From positions 21,828-85,827 of the forward strand of contig CAYVQF010000016.1 of assembly GCA_964454015.1 (NCBI GenBank): a DNA stretch of 64,000 nt. Reading direction: 5' to 3'. Of this stretch, positions 57,384-64,000 are shown piece after piece. The notes below the pieces were generated by a model that was not told the origin of the DNA, did no database searches, and saw only the letters and a program-made list of their open reading frames with translations. The translations under genes and the position numbers were made by a program. The stretch's first letter is position 1. Every line of letters begins with the position of its first letter. Source of the DNA: CAYVQF01 sp964454015 (GTDB taxonomy: Bacteria; Myxococcota_A; Bradymonadia; UBA4248).

Positions 57384-59246
57384 TCAGGGAGGCGGGGCTT
57401 GTTCGCTGGGGTGATGCGGTGCTGGTGGGAGTGAGGTCGGGGTGGCTTCCGGTGGGCCGTCGGCCGCAGGTGGCGGCAGGGCAGGTCGGCGCAGGGGTGG
57501 TCCCGGTGTGTAGAGTATGCGGACCAGCGCCGTGCGATCCTGCGCTTCGCCGTTGATCTGGGTGAGGAATTTCTGATCGTTGGTCATGCCGCTCTCGATG
57601 CTGGCGACGAGGCAATCGAGGACGGGCACCGGGAGGGGGGGCATGCTGATGCGGCGGACCAGCTCGATCTCGGCGCTGTCGTTCATGACGAGCTCGATGT
57701 CGGCCGTCCAGTGCTCGTGGCGCTCGAGCTCGGCGAGGCAGGCCGTGAGGGCGGGCTCTTGGGCGTTCAGGGCCAAGGCGAAGGGGCCGATGGCGAGGTG
57801 GGAACCGCTGCGGACCAGGTTGAGGCTGAGGGTGCCCGGTGTGGCTGGCGCGGCCGTGGCCGGGCTTTGCTCTGCGGGGGGCTCTTGGTGGGGGCGTGCA
57901 CCCGGGGGAGCGACGCTGCGGGGGGGACCAAACTCGAGCACGCCAAAGGCGTCGAGGTTGTGGAAATCTCCGCCAGCCGGTGACCAAGCATGGTGGCGAG
58001 TCTGGGCGCCATCGGCGGTTCTTTGGTAGTCCACCCGGAAGAAGTTCACTCGCCAGCTTTCACCCTCGGCAGGCGGGATCTGGGGAAGGTTGATGCGTTC
58101 AATGGCGCGGGGCGTTTTGGTCAAGGAAGCAAAAGGAATCATCACCTCAACGACGTAGCCCGTGTCATTGGGGGTGAGGGCTTCGCTGTTGAGTGTGCCG
58201 CGGACTTGGACCGCGGCTTGGAGACCCTCGATGTCGGCCTCTTTGGCGATTTCCCAGGCCGGCTGGCGGCGGCGCTCGAAGAAGGCGTCGAAAACCAAGG
58301 CCTGGCCATCGGGTCCTTGTTGCGGGGAGATTTGAATCTCCCAATAGGTGCCATCCGTTTGGTCGGGGTTGAGGTAGATCTCGACGCAGTCCTGTTCCCA
58401 CAAGCGGTCATCGCGTTTGGTAAAGGTTGAGCGGATGTCTGTGTCTTTGACGTCGAAAGCGAAGTAGAGGGCGGTGTCGGTGTAGAGGGCGCGGACCACG
58501 GTGCTCGTCGGTGCCGTCTGGCCGTCTCCCGCGTTGACCAACGGATTGGTTCGGCCGGCCAAGCGCCACACGGCATCGCCGATATCGCCGTCGATGACTG
58601 GCGGCGTATCGACTTTGAAGGCCGTCAGGATTTTGTCGTTGCGGGTCGGCACTTCGGCGACGCGAACTTTCCCGGGCTCAACCTCGGTGGCGTTGCCAAT
58701 GCTCAACACGTCGAGGCGTTTTCCCGTCTGTTCGTGGAAAAAGCCGACGTTGACATAGGCTCCCGTGGAGGGAAAGCCCGCCTGCAGCGTGGCGTTCTGA
58801 ATATCGGCGATGAAGTCGCCCTTCTGCCACAGCGAGGTTTGGAAAAGGTTATCGACGGGGTGGTGGTCGAGGTTCTGGAAATTGCCTCCGCGCACGGGTT
58901 GGATGTGTACGAAAATTTTCCAGTTGTCTTGAATGGGCGCCAAGGCGTGCCAGTGCCAGGTGAGGTTGAACTTCTCCCCCGTGACGAGGGGGCTGGGGTC
59001 GATGTCAAAGCCGACGAGCTCGATGAGGGCTTTGCCGTCTTGGCCAAAGACTGCCCCCACAGGGTGGGTCGGTTCCGGTCGCTCGACGGCGACCGTGCCC
59101 TGGACCCGCTTCCATTGCTCCTGCGTCAGGCTGACGGTGCGCTCGAGTTTCTCCTGGCAGGCAGCCATGGCGACGAGGGCGACGATGGTGAGGAGGAATG
59201 GGCCGAGCGCGACGACGCGGCGGCCTGTGAGGAGAGAGCGATGCAT
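57384..59246 (-). CDS. Lipoprotein with CBM9-like domain, 620 aa
   Basis: Signal peptide with lipobox MAAC (LLTIVALVAMAAC). Residues about 60-205 form a beta domain (LVTGEKFNLTWHWHALAPIQDNWKIFVHIQPV). Residues 210-440 match a carbohydrate-binding family 9-like domain (VDTPPVIDGDIGDAVWRLAG, LYFAFDVKDTDIRSTFTKRDD, WEQDCVEIYLNPDQTDGTYWEIQ). A Pro/Ala linker leads to a last beta domain. It probably binds sugars or polymers at the cell surface. GAAGG lies 7 nt before the ATG. It sits between the GH57 amylase and prkA genes. Confidence 0.83.
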   Translation of the reverse strand: MHRSLLTGRRVVALGPFLLTIVALVAMAACQEKLERTVSLTQEQWKRVQGTVAVERPEPTHPVGAVFGQDGKALIELVGFDIDPSPLVTGEKFNLTWHWHALAPIQDNWKIFVHIQPVRGGNFQNLDHHPVDNLFQTSLWQKGDFIADIQNATLQAGFPSTGAYVNVGFFHEQTGKRLDVLSIGNATEVEPGKVRVAEVPTRNDKILTAFKVDTPPVIDGDIGDAVWRLAGRTNPLVNAGDGQTAPTSTVVRALYTDTALYFAFDVKDTDIRSTFTKRDDRLWEQDCVEIYLNPDQTDGTYWEIQISPQQGPDGQALVFDAFFERRRQPAWEIAKEADIEGLQAAVQVRGTLNSEALTPNDTGYVVEVMIPFASLTKTPRAIERINLPQIPPAEGESWRVNFFRVDYQRTADGAQTRHHAWSPAGGDFHNLDAFGVLEFGPPRSVAPPGARPHQEPPAEQSPATAAPATPGTLSLNLVRSGSHLAIGPFALALNAQEPALTACLAELERHEHWTADIELVMNDSAEIELVRRISMPPLPVPVLDCLVASIESGMTNDQKFLTQINGEAQDRTALVRILYTPGPPLRRPALPPPAADGPPEATPTSLPPAPHHPSEQAPPP

Positions 59247-59312
59247 CTTGGCACCTTCGACTGTCAATGGGTTGGCGATACAGCAGGCGGACAGGGCGCT
59301 GGCTGCATTCGT

Positions 59313-61490
59313 TCAATGCTCTAACGCATGGAGCGGTGGGATCTCAAGGGTGCCGACAGGTGGAAGGCGCTCGGTGGGTAGGTCTTCTGGGATCCACTGG
59401 AGTGAGAACGCCGCGATCTCCCCCAGGAAATCATGGGCTAGAGGGCAGCGCAGGATCCAGCGCTGGTCAGTGTCGACGCGACAACACACGGCCTCCAAAG
59501 GCGCTGGGTTCCAGGAGAGGAGATCGGGTGTGGTCTGGCTGTGCTCGCACTGTGCAAGGGAGGTGTTCTCCAGGCGTTGGCCTCGACCTTCGAGGCGATA
59601 GATCAGACAGCGCTCGGTGGCGGCGGCGCAGCTCAATTCGATGCGCCAGTGGCTGGCTGGCGGCGGGTAGGCCCAGTCGAGCTGGAGGATGAGGTGGCTG
59701 AGGGTGCGCCCCCAGCGCAGCACGGGCAGGGCACGGTGCAGCGCCATGGCACCTTGGGGGGCACAGAAGGTGGCGGCACCGCGGTGTTCTTCGAGTCCAC
59801 CCGCCTCTGCCGTGGCAGGGAGCAGGGCCGTTGGCGGCTGTTGCTGGCTGGGGACGGTGGCGCTGAAGAGGGCAATGGGTTCATCGAGGGCCGGATCGTC
59901 GCGGCCTGCTGCGTGGAGGGCCGCGCGGAGGTGGGCGCGAAAGGTCGCGTCGAAGAGGGCTTCTTCGTTGTTGGCGAAGTTGGGCCCGTACCACCAGAAC
60001 CAGTCACTGGCCTGGGCGCGAAAGACGGCGCGGGCGATGGCGCTACGCGGCCCTTGCGCTCGGAGCGCTTCGTCCACGGCGTGGCGGGTGCTGCGCAGGC
60101 GTTCCCAGGCCGTATTCTTGGTGGCTTCGCCAATCCAGATGCGAAAGTCTCCGTGAATCCACGATCCCGGTGAGAGTGCGGTGAGGGTCTCGGGGTCGCA
60201 GGGAGGATCGCTGGCGGGGAGGATGGTGCGGCGCTGCGGCTCCGCTTCGAGGCGGTGATAGAGCGCGTTCAGAAAGGGGAAGGCATCGTCGGGGTAGCGC
60301 TCCCAGGGGTTCTCGCCGTCGAGGATGAGGGTGATGGTCGGGTGCTTGATGCCCGCGCTGCGGGCGTCGCTAGCGGCTTGGTCAATGGACTGGAAGAGGT
60401 CATTCACGGCGTCTTGTGGCGCAAGGTCACGGTAATAGAAGCCGATTTTGTCGCTTATTTGGGTGTCACGGAAGTAAAGGGTGAGGGGGCCGTGCGGGGT
60501 GAGATAGCGCCAGGGACGGTAGACGGCTGCGGGTCGGGTGAAGGCTGTACCGAGGCTGCGGCGGAGGATCTGTTCGTCGCCCGCGCTCCACTGCAGCCCC
60601 GCTTCGGCCATGATGGCGAGGCTTTGTTCGCTGAGTGCGCCCTCTGATGGCCACATGCCAAGAGGGCAGTGTTGGAGGTGGGTGTGGGCCGCTTCGCGGG
60701 CGAGTCGGCATTGGGCCAGGGCGTCTTCGGGGAAGGCAAAGCGTTGGGGGAGTTCAGCGCTCGTTGGGTGGATGGCGGCGATGTGGGAGTCACAGAGCAG
60801 CGGCAGAATGGGGTGGTTGTGGGGTGAGACCGTGATCTCGATCTGGCCGCGCGCCGCGAGGCGTTGGTAGCGTGGGAGGACCTGGGCGGCGAGCTCGCGT
60901 TGCGCTGCTAGGACCCGGGCTTTGTCTTCAGGGGTGAAGTGGTTTTGGTGGCTGAGGTCCTCGAGCCAGGGGTAAAGTGCGCGGGCGGCGAAGCCAAACC
61001 AGGCGATATTGAAGAGGACCTGGAGGTCGAGGAGGTCTTGGGGGGTGAAGGCATGGGGGTCGCTGTCGCGGAGGTCGCGGAGTTGGCGATACCGGGGCAG
61101 TGGCTCGACCCAGCGCTGCCAGTCGAGGGAGAAGAAGTGCGCGAGGATGGCTGCGCGATCTTCTGTCGACAGGTGCTGGGGATCCCGCGCGGTGAGTCGT
61201 TCCCATGGGTCCTGCTGCCCGCAGGCGAGGTGGTGGAGCTGCTCGATGAGGGTGCCCGAGAAGTTGATGACGGCGCGGACGCCCGGGAAGCGTTCGAGGA
61301 GCCATGCCATGTCGGTGTAGGCCTTGGTGGCGTGGAGGCGCGTCCAGGGCAAGGCAGGCATCTGGTCGTCGAGGGCGTAGGGGGGCTGGTGCATGTGCCA
61401 GACAAAGAGGATGTCGTGAGGGGGGAGGGTGTTGGGCACGGTGTCAGGCTTCACGGAAGTGCTCTGGTCTGGGGTGGGAGGTGATGGCAC
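59313..61490 (-). CDS. Glycoside hydrolase family 57 (alpha-amylase-like)
   Basis: 725 aa. GH57 signatures: LFVWHMHQPPYALDD at the N-terminus, MWPSEGALSEQSLAIMAEAGLQWSAGDE with the nucleophile Glu in PSEG, and LILDGENPWERYPDD with the acid Asp. The TIM-like barrel is followed by a beta domain (residues 560-700). Such enzymes act on glycogen and related alpha-glucans. The start is unclear: the GTG at 61490 has no good ribosome site and a GTG at 61454 is possible. Cytoplasmic, with no signal peptide. Confidence 0.9.
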   Translation of the reverse strand: MPSPPTPDQSTSVKPDTVPNTLPPHDILFVWHMHQPPYALDDQMPALPWTRLHATKAYTDMAWLLERFPGVRAVINFSGTLIEQLHHLACGQQDPWERLTARDPQHLSTEDRAAILAHFFSLDWQRWVEPLPRYRQLRDLRDSDPHAFTPQDLLDLQVLFNIAWFGFAARALYPWLEDLSHQNHFTPEDKARVLAAQRELAAQVLPRYQRLAARGQIEITVSPHNHPILPLLCDSHIAAIHPTSAELPQRFAFPEDALAQCRLAREAAHTHLQHCPLGMWPSEGALSEQSLAIMAEAGLQWSAGDEQILRRSLGTAFTRPAAVYRPWRYLTPHGPLTLYFRDTQISDKIGFYYRDLAPQDAVNDLFQSIDQAASDARSAGIKHPTITLILDGENPWERYPDDAFPFLNALYHRLEAEPQRRTILPASDPPCDPETLTALSPGSWIHGDFRIWIGEATKNTAWERLRSTRHAVDEALRAQGPRSAIARAVFRAQASDWFWWYGPNFANNEEALFDATFRAHLRAALHAAGRDDPALDEPIALFSATVPSQQQPPTALLPATAEAGGLEEHRGAATFCAPQGAMALHRALPVLRWGRTLSHLILQLDWAYPPPASHWRIELSCAAATERCLIYRLEGRGQRLENTSLAQCEHSQTTPDLLSWNPAPLEAVCCRVDTDQRWILRCPLAHDFLGEIAAFSLQWIPEDLPTERLPPVGTLEIPPLHALEH

Positions 61491-61541
61491 AGCAGCCGCA
61501 TGGGCGCGTGCACGTGGGTGGCGGGGCCTGGGGGCACGAGA

Positions 61542-63326
61542 TCAGGGCCAGAAGATCTGGGCAGCCCTGTGGCGCTCGTCCTGGTTGGCCACTTTGCTGA
61601 GGGCGTCGCTGAACTCCGCGGCGCTTTGGAAGCGGTCCTCGGGTTGGCGAGCCAGCGCCTTGTCGAGGATGGCGATGAGCGCGGTCGGGAGGCTGGGGAG
61701 ATGGTGCTGGGCCGGGGTGTAGCGGGTGGAGGAGACGGCCATCATGATGGCCATGGGATTGTCGCCGTCGAAGGCGATGTGGCCGGTCAGCATTTCGTAG
61801 AGTATTTCGCCGACGGTGAAGAGGTCAGAGCGGTGGTCGACGTCGGCGCCGAGGGCTTGTTCCGGGGACATGTACTCTGGGGTCCCGACGAAACGTCCCT
61901 CTTCGGTGATGCGGCGGCGGCGTCCTTCGGGGGTGCGCAGCAGGGAGATGCCGAAGTCGAGGAGCTTTAGTCTGGCAAAATTATTTATGAAGTAGATGTT
62001 TTCAGGTTTGATGTCGCGGTGGACGATGCCCTTGGCGTGGACGGCTTCGAGGGTGCGGAGCAACTCCATGGAGATGGTGAGGGCAGTGAGGAGATCGAGC
62101 TTGCCCCGATCGGAGAGGACCTTGGCGAGGTCGGCGCCGTCGAGAAACTCCATGACGATGAAGGGGATGGATTGCTCCATGAGGTCGAAGTCGAGGACCT
62201 CGACCAGGTTCGGGTGGCCGACGGTCGCGAAGATGCGGGCTTCTTCAAAGAAGCGGGTGAGATCGGCAGGGTTGTTGGCGAGCTGAGGGTCGAGGATTTT
62301 GATGGCCAAGCGGCGCTCGATGCGGAGGTGCCAGGCTTCGTAGACGGCAGCCATTCCTCCGGCACCAGCGGCGCGTTGCAAGAGGTATTTGTCATTGAGG
62401 ACCCGGCCAGAGAGCTTGTGAATCTCACGCAGGGGCATGGCCTCCGTGGGGCACACTCTGATGGCATGCGGGTGAAGGCTCTTGCAGTAAGGGCAGGAGA
62501 AGTAGCCACTCTGGACGAGTGAGAAGACCTCTTTGTTGGTGCGGTCCCTCAGGCTCAGGTTGAAAGAGGGGGCCTCGGCGCCGTCCCATGGATGGAGGGG
62601 AATGGGCTGGGGCGGGGCGCTCGGGAGGCTGGGTGCTGGGGTGGTGGGTTGTTCGCGGGCTTGGAGGCGGCTGGTATTGCGCGCTTCGCGGAAGGCTTGG
62701 GTGAGGGTGGCGACGAGGCGGGGATCGAACTGGCGTCCGGCGACACCTTCGATGATGTCCAAGGCGACGTGGAAGGGGTAGGGCTCTTTGAAGGGTCTTT
62801 TGGTGGTGAGGGCGTCAAAGACATCGGCGAGGGTGGTGATGCGGGCCGGCATGGGGATCGCTTCGCCTTTGAGGCCCAGGGGATAGCCGCTGCCGTCGAA
62901 GGATTCGTGGTGAAAGCGGGCGATGAGGGCGGCGACCTGCATGAGGGGGGATTTGGATGTGGCGAGGAGGCGGTGTCCGACCTCGGTGTGGCGCCGCATT
63001 TTCTCCAGCTCCTCGGCGTTGAGGGGCCCGTTTTTGAGGAGCACTTCGCTGGGGACGTCGACCATGCCGACATCGTGGAAGGTGGAGGCGTGTTGGTAGA
63101 GGAGCACTTGATCGTCGCTCAGGCCCAGGCCCTCGGCGATGAGGCGGACGTAGCCGGCGACGCGACGGATGTGGGCGGCGATGCTTTCGTCTTGGTGCTG
63201 GTATGCGGCTGCCAAGGGGACCAAGGCATCGAGTGCGAGATCAGGTTGCCCGCGGTCGCTGTTCGTGGGCCCGAAGAGGGTCGCGAAGACATCGCAGTTG
63301 TTGGGGGTGATTTTGCTTTTCGCCAA
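61542..63326 (-). CDS. HD-GYP c-di-GMP phosphodiesterase fused to a Ser/Thr protein kinase
   Basis: 594 aa with a TTG start backed by a strong AGGAGG seven bases upstream. Residues 30-210 are an HD-GYP domain with the full metal set: His52, His84-Asp85, His139-His140, DGSGYPLGLKGE (GYP 147-149) and ADVFDALTTKRPFK. A linker with a CPYC...CP zinc ribbon (Cys278, Cys281, Cys292) leads to a complete Hanks kinase (314-560): GAGGMAAVYE, AIK (Lys343), HRDIKPEN (436-443), LLDFG (455-459), GTPEYMSPEQ. Both halves should be active, so the protein could link c-di-GMP breakdown to phosphorylation. It is encoded downstream of a small secreted protein. Confidence 0.9.
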   Translation of the reverse strand: MAKSKITPNNCDVFATLFGPTNSDRGQPDLALDALVPLAAAYQHQDESIAAHIRRVAGYVRLIAEGLGLSDDQVLLYQHASTFHDVGMVDVPSEVLLKNGPLNAEELEKMRRHTEVGHRLLATSKSPLMQVAALIARFHHESFDGSGYPLGLKGEAIPMPARITTLADVFDALTTKRPFKEPYPFHVALDIIEGVAGRQFDPRLVATLTQAFREARNTSRLQAREQPTTPAPSLPSAPPQPIPLHPWDGAEAPSFNLSLRDRTNKEVFSLVQSGYFSCPYCKSLHPHAIRVCPTEAMPLREIHKLSGRVLNDKYLLQRAAGAGGMAAVYEAWHLRIERRLAIKILDPQLANNPADLTRFFEEARIFATVGHPNLVEVLDFDLMEQSIPFIVMEFLDGADLAKVLSDRGKLDLLTALTISMELLRTLEAVHAKGIVHRDIKPENIYFINNFARLKLLDFGISLLRTPEGRRRRITEEGRFVGTPEYMSPEQALGADVDHRSDLFTVGEILYEMLTGHIAFDGDNPMAIMMAVSSTRYTPAQHHLPSLPTALIAILDKALARQPEDRFQSAAEFSDALSKVANQDERHRAAQIFWP

Positions 63327-63367
63327 GTCTCAGCCTCCTGGAGGACGCACCATGGCGCTTGCGGGGG

Positions 63368-63778
63368 TCATTGATCGAGATCGGCGGCGAGGCGAGTGAA
63401 GCGGTCGAGAAAACGAATGACTTCCTGGTTCTCGAAGCAATGTCCGGCGGCCTCTCCGAGCTGGGTCGCGGCGGCCATGATGGCGACCTCTTCTTCTGCG
63501 GTGGCGTTGGTCGATGAGAGGGCAGCGCTGCGCAGGGTGTGCTGATGTTGGTCGAGGTGGGCGTTGAGGAGGTTGCCCATGGCGTCGCACTTGCTTTTGT
63601 TGTCCTGGGCGATGGTGGCCAGTTGGGTGAAGAAGGTGAGGACGCTGGCGCTGACCCCGTCAGTGGCTTGGTTCTGGGTGGGGGCTGGCGCCGGCGCTGG
63701 CGCCGGTTCTTGGGCGCTAGCAGCGGCAGCGAGTAGCAGGGCAGTGAGCAAGGAGCAGAGGGCGATCCCGTGACGCAT
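63368..63778 (-). CDS. Small secreted protein, 136 aa
   Basis: A signal peptide (ALCSLLTALLLAAAASA) with an Ala/Pro/Glu tail is followed by a helical domain with two cysteines (NKSKCDAMGNLLNAHLDQHQHTL, EAAGHCFENQEVIRFLDRFTRL). GGAG lies 6 nt before the ATG at 63778. It ends 41 bp before the HD-GYP/kinase gene and probably shares its transcript. A minus-strand TTGTCA near 63920 could be a -35. No family recognised. Confidence 0.6.
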   Translation of the reverse strand: MRHGIALCSLLTALLLAAAASAQEPAPAPAPAPTQNQATDGVSASVLTFFTQLATIAQDNKSKCDAMGNLLNAHLDQHQHTLRSAALSSTNATAEEEVAIMAAATQLGEAAGHCFENQEVIRFLDRFTRLAADLDQ

Positions 63779-64000
63779 GGCAGACTCCGCGCGGAGGGTA
63801 ATAGTCCGGCATGGACGCCGGCTCAGCACCAGTCGATGAACTTCAGTTGCGTTGGGCGCAGGGTCCTGGGGGCCAGGTCCAGCGAGCGCTTGCACAGGTT
63901 TACCTTGGAAAGCGCCTGTCTGACAAGGGCTCTGGGGGCAGTCGGCAGGGGGATCGAATTCTAATTTTACTAGACAAATCCTTTGAGTTCTGATCCAACC

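Overview
The window is a GC-rich, gene-dense stretch of a bacterial chromosome with about 49 protein genes and two tRNA genes, most of them on the minus strand. Family content points to Myxococcota or a close relative such as Bradymonadales. The evidence is a GltJ/AgmX-type zinc-ribbon + GYF + TonB-like gliding protein, a TIGR02147-type protein beside a lipoprotein carrying the GTDVGNP motif, many lipoproteins and cysteine-rich secreted proteins, Hanks-type kinases and pseudokinases, FGE-fold proteins, a giant sigma-54 activator, and PrkA. The taxonomic call is an inference from families, not from a marker gene. I see no insertion sequence, prophage, CRISPR array or replication origin.

Layout. 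1-4.4 kb (+): a cysteine-rich lipoprotein ending in a P/Homo B domain, then a run that includes a phosphoribosyltransferase-like protein. 4.4-17.8 kb (-): a sigma-70 family factor behind a 400-bp structured leader, a lipoprotein, a 1295-residue sigma-54 activator, a TolC-MlaC pair, a TIGR02147 gene with two lipoproteins, and a pentapeptide/TPR protein. 18-21.4 kb (+): a helical-repeat protein and an orphan eCIS-core (DUF4157) zincin-like protein. 21.5-34.3 kb (-): a pseudokinase-WD40 protein, a GltJ operon with a CglF-like small protein, yicC-gmk, and a DUF58/MoxR/DUF4350 membrane locus. 34.4-45.3 kb: mixed metabolism (CoA-transferase, glyA, gshB, pcm, M20 deacylase and dapD), a pseudokinase-FGE membrane protein, and tRNA-Val and tRNA-Asp with their promoter and terminator. 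45.6-63.8 kb: two tandem DUF4139 proteins, an FGE-like secreted protein, tcdA, an OmpA-like lipoprotein, prkA, a CBM9-like lipoprotein, a GH57 amylase, an HD-GYP/Ser-Thr kinase fusion, and a small secreted protein.

How the genes fit together. Signalling and the cell envelope dominate. Three kinase-fold proteins are present. One is catalytically complete and fused to a c-di-GMP phosphodiesterase domain. The other two lack the catalytic residues and carry WD40 or FGE-like output domains. The GltJ operon, the TolC/MlaC pair, the OmpA-like lipoprotein and the MoxR locus all act at the envelope. Housekeeping genes (gmk, yicC, glyA, gshB, dapD, tcdA, pcm, tRNAs) are scattered among them, so this is core chromosome rather than a discrete island. 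The best candidates for something new are the HD-GYP/zinc-ribbon/kinase fusion, the matching pair of pseudokinases, and the stand-alone eCIS-core protein.
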